Positions 26,556 to 35,255 of a stretch of 64,000 bases of DNA are shown here, piece after piece. Numbering within the stretch: the first letter of the stretch is position 1; the number at the start of each line of letters is the position of its first letter. Position numbers and translations under genes: made by a program. The notes beneath the pieces were generated by a model, which had not been told where the DNA came from, made no database searches, and saw nothing but the letters and a program-made list of their open reading frames with translations. Source of the stretch: Bacillota bacterium. Lineage in GTDB: Bacteria > Bacillota > Clostridia > Monoglobales > Firm-18. The stretch lies in contig JAKJBX010000001.1 in NCBI GenBank assembly GCA_022706765.1, positions 1 through 64,000 of the forward strand, given 5' to 3'.

Positions 26556-27470
26556 ATGGTTCTTATCATGGGCATATTCGACAAAATAAAAAGCGGTCTG
26601 ACCAAGACCCGTGAGCAGCTTTCGGCACGCACGATGGATGTCATCAGCCTTTTTTCAAAGGTGGACGAGGCGCTGTTTGAGGAGCTTGAAGAGGTACTGA
26701 TCATGTCCGACGTGGGGTTTGAAACGTCGGGCGAAATCATTGAACGGCTGCGCCAAAAGGCACGTGAGGAGCGCATACAGGACGGCGAAGCGCTGAAAAA
26801 AGCGTTGCAGTCGATTATTGCGGACATCATGGGTGCGGACGAGGATTTTGCCGTCGGGACGCCGACCGTTATATTGGTCATCGGGGTCAACGGCGTGGGA
26901 AAAACGACCAGCATCGGCAAGCTGGCGGGCTACTTTAAGTCGCAGGGCAAAAAGGTGGTGCTTGCCGCAGCCGATACCTTCCGCGCGGCGGCGATCGACC
27001 AGCTCGAAATATGGGCTGACCGCACCGGCGCGGACATCATCAAGCAACAGGAGGGCAGCGACCCCGCCTCGGTGGTCTATGACGCCGTGAGCGCCGCAAA
27101 GGCACGCAGGGCGGATGTCCTCATCTGCGATACGGCGGGGCGGCTGCACAACAAAAAGAACCTGATGGATGAGCTTGCCAAGATCAACAAGATCATCGAC
27201 CGGGAGTTCCCGCAGGCGCAAAAGGAAGTGTTGCTTGTACTGGACGCCACCACGGGGCAGAACGCCCTGTCGCAGGCAAAAAGCTTTAAAGAGGCGGCGG
27301 ATATCACGGGCATCGTCCTCACCAAGCTTGACGGCACGGCAAAGGGCGGCATCGTGATCGCCATCAAGCAGGAGCAGGACATCCCCGTGCGCTTTGTCGG
27401 CGTGGGGGAAAAGGCGGACGATCTCCAACCCTTTTCACCCGAGGACTATGTCCGTGCGTTATTTGAATAA
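26556..27470 (+). CDS. ftsY: Signal recognition particle receptor FtsY
   Basis: FtsY is the membrane-associated GTPase that receives SRP-ribosome complexes. The 304-residue protein has a helical N domain, the G1 motif [16 protein letters not shown] (about residues 108-123), [30 protein letters not shown] and [10 protein letters not shown]. The acidic A domain of enterobacterial FtsY is missing, as usual in Firmicutes. The start is either ATG 26556, very close to GGAAAGG, or ATG 26568 ([10 protein letters not shown]), which matches the family better. Its partner Ffh is encoded 3 kb downstream. Confidence 0.96.
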   Translation: MVLIMGIFDKIKSGLTKTREQLSARTMDVISLFSKVDEALFEELEEVLIMSDVGFETSGEIIERLRQKAREERIQDGEALKKALQSIIADIMGADEDFAVGTPTVILVIGVNGVGKTTSIGKLAGYFKSQGKKVVLAAADTFRAAAIDQLEIWADRTGADIIKQQEGSDPASVVYDAVSAAKARRADVLICDTAGRLHNKKNLMDELAKINKIIDREFPQAQKEVLLVLDATTGQNALSQAKSFKEAADITGIVLTKLDGTAKGGIVIAIKQEQDIPVRFVGVGEKADDLQPFSPEDYVRALFE

Positions 27471-27471
27471 A

Positions 27472-27574
27472 GGCGCCGACATGACCCTCTGCTTTGCGGG
27501 AAGTAATAAGCGCGCCGACGTGACCTTCTGCTAAGGAATGAATTCATTTATTTTTATATGATGCCTTGCATCAT
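27472..27574 (-). repeat. Dispersed hairpin-flanked repeat, copy upstream of the UPF0182 gene
   Basis: Read on the minus strand, this region holds AATGAATTCATTCCTTAGC followed by GGTCACGTCGGCGCGC. It closely matches the core seen upstream of galU, rimP and nusA. A small hairpin ATGATG-CATCAT (27558-27574) sits on one side. A second, degraded copy of the GTC(A)NGTCGGCGC part lies about 38 bp away (27472-27500). It is the most diverged member in the window. Confidence 0.55.
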
Positions 27575-27596
27575 CCATTAAGGAGTTGAAGTCCCG

Positions 27597-30299
27597 ATGA
27601 AAAAACTGCCGATAAAGCGTGTTGCGGCAATCGTCTTGTTTTTTGTGCTGTCCGCATTGATTATCGGGCTTTCCCGCATCTACACCGACTATATCGAGCT
27701 GAGTGAAATCGGCGGCAACTTCACGGCGGTGTTTTGGCGCAACTTCAATGTCCACGCCATCACCATGGCGATGGCGTTTGTCATCTTCTTTACGCTGTTC
27801 CTTACAAACCTGCTCGCCATCCGCAGGAACTTGGTCGGCATGGACCGTTCGTTTGCCTTTTTAAGGCGGACGCTGCCGCTTGTAGCGGTCAGCATTTTGC
27901 TGGGCATTGTGTTTGCCGATTATGCTCGGCGTCTGATTGCGGATACCTTCCTGCCCTTTTTGTCGAGCGAGTGGTTTGACCGGGGCGACCCGATATTCCA
28001 CAAGGATGTCGGCTACTATGTGTTTCAGCGGCCCTTCCACATAGCGGTGTCAAAAACGCTTTTAGGCTTTGGCGTCTTTGCCATGTTCTTCACGGCGCTG
28101 GCATATATCGTGCTGTATGCACGCTATGATTTTTACAACATGAAGCAGCTTCTGCGTGAAAAGGGCATCATCGTCCACCAGATCATCACCGTCATTTTGT
28201 ACTTTTTGATCAAAGCGTTTTCCTACCGCTACGAAAGCGAGGAAATCCTGTTTAAGGTCAACAAGGAGTTTGTCGGCGCAGGCTATATCGACGCCCATAT
28301 CTGGCGGGAGTTTTACAAAATCCTGTCGGTGCTGCTGATCGCCATAGTCGCCCTGACCATTGTGTTTGCGCTCAATTCCAAATACCAGTTTGCCATCACG
28401 ACGGTTTTGGGCTATCCCGTCGCTGTTCTGGTGGTCGTCCTGCTCGGTCAGGCGATGCAGACGCTGGTGGTGTCACCCAACGAATTCAAAGTCGAGGCGC
28501 AGTATTTGCAGGAAAATATCAACTTTACCCGTGCGGCATACGGGCTTGATAAGGTGACCAATTATGACGTTGAGGTGAAGTATGACCTGACGGGTCAGGA
28601 CATTATGAACAACCTCGGCACGATGAACAATATCCGCCTGATCGACTATGACCAGACCATCAAGGCTGCCAACCAGATCCAGTCCATCAGGAGCTACTAC
28701 CATTTCTTTGATACCGACATCGTACCCTATACGATCGACGGCAAGCCCACGGCGGTCGCTGTTTCGGCGCGTGAGGTCACCACGGATAACCTCGACGAAA
28801 CGGCAAAGAACTATATCAATACTAAAATGAAGTATACCCACGGCACAGGCTTGGTGATGAACCCAATCAACCGTGTGACCGAGCAGGGGCAGCCGTATTT
28901 TGTCATCAGGGACATCCCGCCCCGTTCGCTCGAAGGCACGCCGGAAATCAGCCAGCCCCGCATCTATTTTGGCGAGACCATGCAGGACCATGTGATTGTC
29001 GGCACCCGTGACAAGGAGCTTGACGACATTGATACGGAGGGGTTTTCCTATGACGGCGCTGCGGGAATACGCCTGACGCTGATGAACCGCTTTGCCTATG
29101 CCTTGAAATACGGCGACTTCAAGCTGTTGGTATCCGACCAGATTTCCTCAGACAGCAAGATCCTGACCAACCGTGTCGTGATGGAGCGCGTCAGGAAGGC
29201 AGCGCCGTTTTTGACCCTGGACAGCGACGCCTATCTGCTGATCGACGGCGGAGGCAGGCTCAAATGGGTGGTCGACGGCTATACCTCTACCAAGTGGTAC
29301 CCGTATTCGCAGTACAACGGCGACATCAACTACATCCGTAATCCCGTCAAGGCGGTCGTCGACGCCTACGACGGCAGCGTGAAGTTTTACATCACCGACA
29401 GAAGCGACCCCATCATCCGAAGCTATGAGCGGATATATCCGACGCTGTTTGAGCAGACGGGCTTCCCGTCTGACCTGGCGGAGCACATCAGGTATCCCGA
29501 GGACATTTTCAAGATCCAGGCGGAGATGCTCAAAAGGTACCACATCAACAACGCCGGGGATTTTTATGAAAAGAGCGGGGTTTGGGCGGCGGCGCGTCAA
29601 AAGTATATGGGCGACAAGCCCCAAAACATTGAGCCGTACTACACCCTGATGAAGGTGCAGGGCGGCACCCGTGAGGAGTTTGTGCTGATGCTACCCTATA
29701 CGCCGCTGGGCAAGGACAACATGGTGTCATGGCTGGCGGCAAGATGCGGCGCCGAAAACTACGGTCAGCTGGTGTGTTACCGCTTCGGACAAAATGAAAA
29801 CGTCTATGGACCGTACGACATCGAAAAGAAAATCGACAACGATCCGGCGCTGGCGCAGGAGCTTGCGCTGTGGGGTGATTCGGTCGTGCGGGGAAACCTG
29901 CTGGTCATCCCGGTCAAAAACAGCATCCTCTACGTCGAGCCGATTTACATTTCATCGGGCAAGGACAAAGGACAACTGCCCGAGGTCAAGCGCATTGTGC
30001 TGGCATACGGCGACAGGATCGTGGCAAAGCCCACGCTCGACGAGGCGATCCGGTCGATGTTCGGCGTCAACCGTCCCACCGTCGTCACCACCAACGAGGA
30101 GTCCATGGACGACGTGATACAGCGCGTTATCAAGAGCTTTGACGATGTTAAGGCGTATTCCAAGCAAAATGATTGGGAAAACTATGGCAAGGCGATCAAG
30201 GAGCTTGAAGAGAATATCAGCGTGCTGCGTGAAAAAAATACTGAAACGCATCAGGAATCCGGGCAAACTGATGAAAACCCCTTGACAAATCAGCGATAG
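27597..30299 (+). CDS. UPF0182 family membrane protein
   Basis: This 900-residue protein belongs to the UPF0182 (COG1615) family, recognisable by an N-terminal block of about seven hydrophobic segments (first near residues 8-28). GDPIFHKDVGYYVFQRPF, SPNEFKVEAQYLQENINFTRAAYGLD and NPVKAVVDAYDGSVKFYITDRSDPII are further family blocks. Most of the chain after about residue 290 should be outside the membrane. The function of the family is unknown. It is preceded by a repeat element and a GGAG site, and followed after a strong promoter by ylxM. Its place between ftsY and ylxM-ffh is an insertion into an otherwise standard SRP gene order. Confidence 0.9.
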   Translation: MKKLPIKRVAAIVLFFVLSALIIGLSRIYTDYIELSEIGGNFTAVFWRNFNVHAITMAMAFVIFFTLFLTNLLAIRRNLVGMDRSFAFLRRTLPLVAVSILLGIVFADYARRLIADTFLPFLSSEWFDRGDPIFHKDVGYYVFQRPFHIAVSKTLLGFGVFAMFFTALAYIVLYARYDFYNMKQLLREKGIIVHQIITVILYFLIKAFSYRYESEEILFKVNKEFVGAGYIDAHIWREFYKILSVLLIAIVALTIVFALNSKYQFAITTVLGYPVAVLVVVLLGQAMQTLVVSPNEFKVEAQYLQENINFTRAAYGLDKVTNYDVEVKYDLTGQDIMNNLGTMNNIRLIDYDQTIKAANQIQSIRSYYHFFDTDIVPYTIDGKPTAVAVSAREVTTDNLDETAKNYINTKMKYTHGTGLVMNPINRVTEQGQPYFVIRDIPPRSLEGTPEISQPRIYFGETMQDHVIVGTRDKELDDIDTEGFSYDGAAGIRLTLMNRFAYALKYGDFKLLVSDQISSDSKILTNRVVMERVRKAAPFLTLDSDAYLLIDGGGRLKWVVDGYTSTKWYPYSQYNGDINYIRNPVKAVVDAYDGSVKFYITDRSDPIIRSYERIYPTLFEQTGFPSDLAEHIRYPEDIFKIQAEMLKRYHINNAGDFYEKSGVWAAARQKYMGDKPQNIEPYYTLMKVQGGTREEFVLMLPYTPLGKDNMVSWLAARCGAENYGQLVCYRFGQNENVYGPYDIEKKIDNDPALAQELALWGDSVVRGNLLVIPVKNSILYVEPIYISSGKDKGQLPEVKRIVLAYGDRIVAKPTLDEAIRSMFGVNRPTVVTTNEESMDDVIQRVIKSFDDVKAYSKQNDWENYGKAIKELEENISVLREKNTETHQESGQTDENPLTNQR

Positions 30300-30310
30300 T
30301 ATATTATAAT
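30282..30310 (+). promoter_or_regulatory. Consensus promoter of the ylxM-ffh-rpsP-rimM-trmD operon
   Basis: A perfect TTGACA (30282-30287), a 17-bp spacer and a perfect TATAAT (30305-30310) make this the best sigma-A promoter in the window. The -35 overlaps the end of the UPF0182 gene. Confidence 0.92.
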
Positions 30311-30336
30311 GTGTAAAGTAATTTGCTTTACACATT
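30308..30336 (+). promoter_or_regulatory. 11-bp perfect inverted repeat at the ylxM transcription start
   Basis: AATGTGTAAAG (30308-30318) and CTTTACACATT (30326-30336) are exact reverse complements around a seven-base centre. The repeat covers the end of the -10 box and the expected transcription start. It could be an operator for a dimeric regulator or a hairpin at the extreme 5' end of the message. YlxM itself, a helix-turn-helix protein encoded next, is a candidate binder by proximity only. Confidence 0.6.
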
Positions 30337-30358
30337 ATCAAAGTGCGGGGTGAATGCT

Positions 30359-30718
30359 ATGACCAAGGACCTAAATATCACGCTGTTGTTTGATTTTTAC
30401 CACAATATGCTGACCGATAAGCAGGCGGACGTCATCGACCTTTACTACAACAACGACCTGTCGCTTGCCGAGATCAGCGAGCATTTGTGCATCACGAGGC
30501 AGGGCGTTCGTGACATCATCAAGCGTGCGGAGATGATCATGAAGGACGCCGAAGAAAATTTAGGGCTTGCGAAGCGGTACATCACCATTAAGACTGCCGC
30601 GGAGAAAATTGGCAAAGAAATCGCCGAAATCGAGCTGGTGGAAAACACCGCGGCAGTGCCGTGGATTGCGCCGAGGCTCAAAAGGATCAAGGAGCTGCTG
30701 GAAATCATAAAGGAATAA
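30359..30718 (+). CDS. ylxM: YlxM-like helix-turn-helix protein (UPF0122)
   Basis: This 119-residue protein resembles sigma-factor region 4. DFYHNMLTDKQADVIDLYYNNDLSLAEISEHLCITRQGVRDIIKRAE gives a clear helix-turn-helix at about residues 18-55, followed by a charged helix. YlxM proteins are encoded beside ffh in Firmicutes and have been linked to SRP function. The start is the ATG at 30359; an upstream extension falls in the promoter region. ffh starts 18 nt later with its own GGAAGGA site. Confidence 0.92.
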   Translation: MTKDLNITLLFDFYHNMLTDKQADVIDLYYNNDLSLAEISEHLCITRQGVRDIIKRAEMIMKDAEENLGLAKRYITIKTAAEKIGKEIAEIELVENTAAVPWIAPRLKRIKELLEIIKE

Positions 30719-30736
30719 CTTGGAAGGAATAGATAC

Positions 30737-32071
30737 ATGGCATTTGATAGTTTGACCGAAAAGCTGCAAAGCGCCTTCAAAAAGCTGCGTGGTAAGGGCA
30801 AGATCACCGAGGCGGACATCCGGGAGGGTATGCGTGAAATCAAGCTGGCGCTTTTGGAGGCGGACGTTAATTTCAAGGTCGTCAAGGATTTTGTCGCCAA
30901 GGTGACCGAGCGGGCTGTCGGGGCGGAGGTTTTAGAATCCCTCACCCCGGGGCAGCAGATTGTTAAGATTGTTCACGAGGAGCTGACCGCCTTAATGGGC
31001 GGCAGCAATGCGAAAATCAATATATCTCCGAAGCCTCCGACCGTGATCATGATGACGGGACTTCAAGGCGCAGGCAAAACCACCACCGCCGCAAAGCTTG
31101 GCGGGTTGATGAAAAAGCAGGGCAAGCGCCCGCTGCTTGTGGCGTGCGACGTTTACCGCCCCGCGGCGGCGTTGCAGCTTGAAGTGGTCGGCGGCAAGCT
31201 CGGCGTTCCCGTGTTCAAGATTGCAGACAGCAAAAGCCCTGTGGATATTTCCGTGGCGGCGATTGCGCACGCGCAAAAAAACGGCAACGACCTTGTGATC
31301 ATTGATACTGCAGGTCGCCTGCACATCGACGAGGCGCTGATGGCGGAGCTGATCGCCATCAAAAGCAGCGTGCCGGTCACTGAGACCCTGCTGGTCGTCG
31401 ACGCCATGACGGGTCAGGACGCTGTCAGCGTGGCAAAGAGCTTTAACGAACAACTTGCCCTCGACGGCGTGATACTGACGAAGCTCGATGGCGACGCAAG
31501 GGGTGGCGCGGCGTTATCTGTGCGTGCCGTGACCGAAAAGCCGATCAAATTCATCGGCACAGGCGAAAAGTTAGAGGACTTAGAGCCGTTCCACCCTGAG
31601 CGTATGGCACGCCGTATCCTCGGTATGGGCGACATGCTGACGCTGATTGAAAAGGCGGAGCAGACCTTTGACATGAAAAAAGCCGAGGAGCTCGAAAGCA
31701 AGCTGCGCAAGCAGCAGTTTGACCTCAACGACTTTTTGGAACAGTTTGAACAGATGAAGAATTTAGGACCGCTCGAAAACGTCCTGGGTATGCTTCCGGG
31801 CGTGAATAAAAAAGCCCTTGCGGGCGCACAGCTCGACGAAAAGAAGATGGGGCGCGTCGGTGCGATCATCAAAAGCATGACCCCCAAGGAGCGCAGGAAC
31901 CCTGACATCATCAATTCGAGCCGCAAGCGCCGAATAGCGGCGGGCAGCGGTACGCAGGTGCAGGATGTGAACGCGTTGCTCAAACAGTTTGAGCAGATGA
32001 AGGTGATGTTTAAACAATTCGGCAATATGAAAAAAGGCGGCAAAGGGAAGATGCGTTTTCCTTTCGCATAG
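30737..32071 (+). CDS. ffh: Signal recognition particle protein Ffh
   Basis: Ffh binds the SRP RNA and the signal sequences of nascent membrane proteins. The 444-residue GTPase has the N domain, the G1 motif GLQGAGKTTTAAKLGGLMKK (about residues 106-125), DVYRPAAALQLE, DTAGRLHIDEALM and TKLDGDARGGAAL. A methionine-rich M domain contains RRNPDIINSSRKRRIAAGSG, the SRP RNA-binding loop. It ends in a glycine/lysine tail (KKGGKGKMRFPFA). The gene is in the standard place between ylxM and rpsP. Confidence 0.98.
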   Translation: MAFDSLTEKLQSAFKKLRGKGKITEADIREGMREIKLALLEADVNFKVVKDFVAKVTERAVGAEVLESLTPGQQIVKIVHEELTALMGGSNAKINISPKPPTVIMMTGLQGAGKTTTAAKLGGLMKKQGKRPLLVACDVYRPAAALQLEVVGGKLGVPVFKIADSKSPVDISVAAIAHAQKNGNDLVIIDTAGRLHIDEALMAELIAIKSSVPVTETLLVVDAMTGQDAVSVAKSFNEQLALDGVILTKLDGDARGGAALSVRAVTEKPIKFIGTGEKLEDLEPFHPERMARRILGMGDMLTLIEKAEQTFDMKKAEELESKLRKQQFDLNDFLEQFEQMKNLGPLENVLGMLPGVNKKALAGAQLDEKKMGRVGAIIKSMTPKERRNPDIINSSRKRRIAAGSGTQVQDVNALLKQFEQMKVMFKQFGNMKKGGKGKMRFPFA

Positions 32072-32138
32072 ATTGTTTCGGGCTATGTGATCGTATCCGT
32101 TGCCCAAAACGGACAAAACAGTGTAGGAGGTGTAATAA

Positions 32139-32378
32139 ATGGCTGTAAAAATCAGACTCAGAAGAATGGGTGCAAAAAAGGCGCCTTTTTATCGTGTTGT
32201 TGTTGCGGATTCAAGATACCCCAGAGATGGCAGATTTATCGAAGAAATCGGAACGTATAATCCGCTGACCGAGCCTGCCGAGGTGAAAATCGACGCGGAA
32301 AAGGTTCAGAAATGGATTAAAAACGGCGCGCAACCGACCGATGTGGTTAAAAGGCTTCTTAAAAACAGCGGTATTTGA
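32139..32378 (+). CDS. rpsP: 30S ribosomal protein S16
   Basis: This 79-residue protein starts [26 protein letters not shown], the S16 signature, and continues with [15 protein letters not shown] and a C-terminal helix [16 protein letters not shown]16 binds 16S rRNA early in 30S assembly. AGGAGG is seven bases before the ATG. A small hairpin, TCCGTT pairing with AACGGA, lies in the 67-nt gap after ffh. Confidence 0.98.
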   Translation: MAVKIRLRRMGAKKAPFYRVVVADSRYPRDGRFIEEIGTYNPLTEPAEVKIDAEKVQKWIKNGAQPTDVVKRLLKNSGI

Positions 32379-32418
32379 TCGCTGAACTTTTCGTATTTTC
32401 GGGAATGGAGCAATTTTT

Positions 32419-32658
32419 ATGGAGAGCAGGCTTAGCAAACTCTTGGAATTTGTCGCCAAGTCGCTGGTTGAAAAGCCGGACGAGGTGAGCGTGACGCAAA
32501 CCGACAACGATACCGCCATTGTGCTTGAACTGCGTGTAGCGGAGGGCGATATGGGCAAGGTTATCGGCAAACAGGGCAAGATAGCGAAAGCTATCCGTGT
32601 TGTGATACGTGCCGCTGCGGCAAAGGAACCTAAGAAAATCATTGTGGACATTGTCTGA
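32419..32658 (+). CDS. khpA: KH-domain RNA-binding protein KhpA
   Basis: This 79-residue protein is a single KH domain with the GxxG loop in VIGKQGKIAKAIRVVI (about residues 51-66), preceded by two strands (VSVTQTDNDTAIVLELRVA). KhpA-type proteins bind RNA with a partner (KhpB/EloR) and influence cell elongation and division in Gram-positive bacteria. Its place between rpsP and rimM is conserved in Firmicutes. A hairpin and a 158-bp mobile-like element separate it from rimM. Confidence 0.93.
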   Translation: MESRLSKLLEFVAKSLVEKPDEVSVTQTDNDTAIVLELRVAEGDMGKVIGKQGKIAKAIRVVIRAAAAKEPKKIIVDIV

Positions 32659-32666
32659 AAAACCGG

Positions 32667-32695
32667 GGGGTGAGGGTGCGATGCGCCCTCTCCCC
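32667..32695 (+). terminator. Terminator-like hairpin after khpA
   Basis: GGGGTGAGGGTGC pairs with GCGCCCTCTCCCC (one T-T mismatch, one G-T pair) around a GAT loop, followed by TTTGCGTCATTTT. The T-run is weak, and four more operon genes follow, so it is more likely a partial attenuator or message-stabilising hairpin than a full stop. Confidence 0.5.
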
Positions 32696-32708
32696 TTTGC
32701 GTCATTTT

Positions 32709-32866
32709 ATACTAATCGTTGATGAAAATGATGCAATCTTTCCGGTCTTTTTTCCGCCCCACGGCGTTGTTGTCCTTGACAGGCGTCAGCCTGTCTGTGT
32801 CCTCCGCCTTGCGAGACGAAAAAAATTCACGGAAATCTTATCACCATTTTCATCAACGATTAGTAT
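32709..32866. mobile_element. 158-bp MITE-like element, copy 1 (khpA-rimM)
   Basis: The 22 bases at 32709-32730 (beginning ATACTAATCGTTGATG) are the exact reverse complement of 32845-32866. The interior has no protein-like gene and carries a hairpin GACAGGC-GTCA-GCCTGTC. The same 158 bp occurs at 53983-54140 with only five substitutions and in the same orientation relative to transcription. Short length, perfect terminal repeats, two near-identical copies and no coding capacity are the features of a MITE. No convincing target-site duplication is seen. It lies 25 nt before the rimM start. Confidence 0.85.
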
Positions 32867-32891
32867 TATCACAATATCCGGCGAGGTGGCT

Positions 32892-33395
32892 ATGGATAAC
32901 AAAACGCTTGAAATCGGGAAAATCGTGAGCACCCACGGTTTAAAGGGCGAGGTCAAGGTGACGCCGTGGTGCGACGACCCGCAAATTTTCGCCCGCCTTA
33001 AAACCGTTTCCGGAGGCGGCAGGGCATTTGACATCGAGGGCGTCAAGTTCCAAAAGAACAACGTCATATTAAAGCTGTCGGCGGTCGACCGCATTGAGGA
33101 TGCAGAGACGATGCGCGACTGCGTGCTCAGCATTGAGCGCGCCGCGCTCGGCAGTCTGCCGGACGACACCTACTATGTCGAGGACCTTTTGGGGATGTCG
33201 GTTTTTTTGCATGGGGAGTTGCTTGGAAAAATTACCGACTGGTTCGCCACGGGCGGCAACGACGTGTACGTCGTGCGGGGCGAGGACGGCAAACAGCATC
33301 TGATTCCCGCCATTCGTCAGGTCGTCAAGGGTGTGGACATCGAGGGTCGCCGCATGGACATCGCATTGATTGAGGGGCTGCTCGATGAAGGTTGA
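32892..33395 (+). CDS. rimM: 16S rRNA-processing protein RimM
   Basis: RimM helps mature the 30S head and binds S19. The 167-residue protein has the N-terminal barrel [33 protein letters not shown], then the PRC-barrel part [27 protein letters not shown] and [19 protein letters not shown]. The start is the ATG at 32892, with GGCGAGGTGG upstream. The frame is open back through the mobile-like element, but that extension is not RimM. It overlaps trmD by 11 nt. Confidence 0.95.
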   Translation: MDNKTLEIGKIVSTHGLKGEVKVTPWCDDPQIFARLKTVSGGGRAFDIEGVKFQKNNVILKLSAVDRIEDAETMRDCVLSIERAALGSLPDDTYYVEDLLGMSVFLHGELLGKITDWFATGGNDVYVVRGEDGKQHLIPAIRQVVKGVDIEGRRMDIALIEGLLDEG

Positions 33396-34071
33396 TATTC
33401 TGACGCTGTTTCCCGAAATGGTCGAGGGCGTGCTTGCCGAAAGTATCATCGGCAGGGCACAAAAAAACGGTATTATCAGCATACGCTGCACCAATATCCG
33501 TGACTTTTCAACGGACAAGCACCGGCGTGTGGACGACTACCCTTACGGCGGCGGCAGCGGCATGGTTATGCAGCCGGAGCCGATTTACAACGCCTACCGG
33601 AGCATCTGCGGCGAGGCGGGCAAAAAGCCGTTTGTGGTGTATATGTCGCCGCAAGGAAAGGTGCTCAGCCAGCAATTGGCAAAGGATTTGTCGCAAAAAC
33701 GGCATATACTAATCCTGTGCGGACATTACGAGGGCGTCGACGAGCGCATCATCGAAGAAATCGTCGATATGGAGGTCTCCATCGGCGACTATGTGCTGAC
33801 CGGCGGCGAAATCCCCGCCATCGTGCTGTGCGACGCGGTGTGCCGGCTTGTGCCTGGTGTGCTGTCGAGCGAGGAAGCCTTTTCGGAGGAGTCGCACTAC
33901 AACGGGCTTTTGGAATATCCGCAGTACACGCGCCCGCCCGAGTTCATGGGCAGGACAGTGCCGGAGGTCTTGCTTTCGGGGCATCACGCCAACATTACCC
34001 GATGGCGGCATGAGCAGTCGCTCAAGCGCACACAGGAAAAAAGACCGGATTTGCTGGATAAGAAGGAGTAG
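33385..34071 (+). CDS. trmD: tRNA (guanine-N1)-methyltransferase TrmD
   Basis: TrmD methylates guanosine 37 next to the anticodon and prevents frameshifting. The 228-residue protein starts [17 protein letters not shown] and includes [19 protein letters not shown] and the deep-trefoil-knot motif [27 protein letters not shown] that binds S-adenosylmethionine. The ATG at 33385 lies within the end of rimM, giving coupled translation, a usual arrangement. Confidence 0.97.
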   Translation: MKVDILTLFPEMVEGVLAESIIGRAQKNGIISIRCTNIRDFSTDKHRRVDDYPYGGGSGMVMQPEPIYNAYRSICGEAGKKPFVVYMSPQGKVLSQQLAKDLSQKRHILILCGHYEGVDERIIEEIVDMEVSIGDYVLTGGEIPAIVLCDAVCRLVPGVLSSEEAFSEESHYNGLLEYPQYTRPPEFMGRTVPEVLLSGHHANITRWRHEQSLKRTQEKRPDLLDKKE

Positions 34072-34075
34072 GGAT

Positions 34076-34678
34076 ATGGACAAGGTCGGGATTTTGGGCG
34101 GTACCTTTGACCCCATACATTATGGGCATTTGTTTATTGCCGAAAACGCGCGGCATTGCTTTGAGCTGGACAAGGTCATCTTTATCCCGACGGGCAAGCC
34201 GCCTCACAAGTCGCTGCTCAACGTCACCGACAAAGCGCACCGCTATGCCATGGCGTGCCTTGCGGTTAAGGGCAATCCGCATTTTGAGGTGTCCGGCATC
34301 GAGGTGTCAAAGGACGAGGTTTGCTATGCCGTCGACACGATGACCGCCTTAAAAGACATGATGCCCGACGCCGATTTTTATTACATCGTGGGCGCCGATT
34401 CGCTGTATGACATGGTGCACTGGAAAAACTTTAAAAGGCTTGCCAAGCTATTCAAAGTGGTGTCGATCAACCGCATGACCAGCAAGTTTGTCGATGTGGA
34501 GGAATATATCAAGACCATCACCGAAAAATACGGGTTCGAGGTGCGCACGCTGGAAATGCCTATCATCGAGGTTTCATCCACCGAGATCCGCCGTCGTGTC
34601 AAGGAAAGCCTGCCGGTCAAATATATGCTGCCTGAAAGCGTGGAGCGCTATATCAAAAAAAACAAATTGTACAGGTGA
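34076..34678 (+). CDS. nadD: Nicotinate-nucleotide adenylyltransferase
   Basis: NadD makes deamido-NAD from nicotinate mononucleotide and ATP. The 200-residue protein begins MDKVGILGGTFDPIHYGHL with the nucleotidyltransferase GTFDPxHxGH motif. FIPTGKPPHK, FYYIVGADSLYDMVHWKN and the ISSTxIR-like VSSTEIRRRV near the C terminus complete the family pattern. AAGGAG precedes the start, five bases after the trmD stop. With pncC at 16 kb it is one of two NAD-metabolism genes here. yqeK follows 13 nt later, a common pairing. Confidence 0.95.
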   Translation: MDKVGILGGTFDPIHYGHLFIAENARHCFELDKVIFIPTGKPPHKSLLNVTDKAHRYAMACLAVKGNPHFEVSGIEVSKDEVCYAVDTMTALKDMMPDADFYYIVGADSLYDMVHWKNFKRLAKLFKVVSINRMTSKFVDVEEYIKTITEKYGFEVRTLEMPIIEVSSTEIRRRVKESLPVKYMLPESVERYIKKNKLYR

Positions 34679-34691
34679 GGGATGTTTGGAT

Positions 34692-35255
34692 ATGGAGTTG
34701 GAAAAGATTGAGCACGCCATGGAAAAGCTGTTGTCTGCGCATCGCCTTGCGCACAGCAAAAACGTGGGCGAGGAGGCGGCGCGTCTTGCCGGACATTACG
34801 GTGCGGACGCCATGCAGGCAAGGCTTGCGGGGCTGACCCACGACTGTGTCAAGGAGCTGGACTTCGGCGTCATGCTGGATATGTGCCAAAGGTACGGCTT
34901 GGTGCTTGACGAGGTCACCCGAAACGAAAAGAAGCTCATTCACGCACAGCTCGGCGCTGTGTACGCGCAAAGGGAATTCGGCGTTGACGACGAGGTTTTT
35001 GACGCCATCCGCTACCACACAACCGCAAAGGCGGACATGCCGCTTTTGACCAAAATCATTTACGTTGCAGATTACATCGAGCCCGCACGGACATTTGACG
35101 GCGTTGAGGCGCTGAGAAAGCTTGCCTACATAGATTTGGACGCCGCAACCCTTGCAGGGCTGGATTATACCATAAACAAGCTGGTGAGCGGCGGAAGAAT
35201 GCTTCATCCGGAAACCGTCAACGCCCGCAATTTCATCATCCAAAGGGCAAGATAA
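34692..35255 (+). CDS. yqeK: HD-domain protein YqeK (symmetrical Ap4A hydrolase family)
   Basis: This 187-residue protein has the HD metal-dependent hydrolase pattern: H in LAHSKNVGEEAARLAGHYG, HD in LAGLTHDCVKEL, and YHTTAKADMPLLTKIIYVADYIEPAR. YqeK proteins of Firmicutes cleave diadenosine tetraphosphate symmetrically. The ATG at 34692 follows AGGGATG; a TTG at 34686 is an alternative. nadD-yqeK-rsfS is a conserved order, although here 190 bp with hairpins separates yqeK from rsfS. Confidence 0.9.
   Translation: MELEKIEHAMEKLLSAHRLAHSKNVGEEAARLAGHYGADAMQARLAGLTHDCVKELDFGVMLDMCQRYGLVLDEVTRNEKKLIHAQLGAVYAQREFGVDDEVFDAIRYHTTAKADMPLLTKIIYVADYIEPARTFDGVEALRKLAYIDLDAATLAGLDYTINKLVSGGRMLHPETVNARNFIIQRAR

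Noticed and set aside
32709-32866. Insertion sequence with a small transposase
   Set aside because: At 158 bp with no motif in any frame it cannot encode a transposase, so it is described as MITE-like only.
32670-32891. Upstream extension of rimM through the 158-bp element
   Set aside because: RimM family proteins start at the ATG at 32892; the extension is an accidental open frame of the element.
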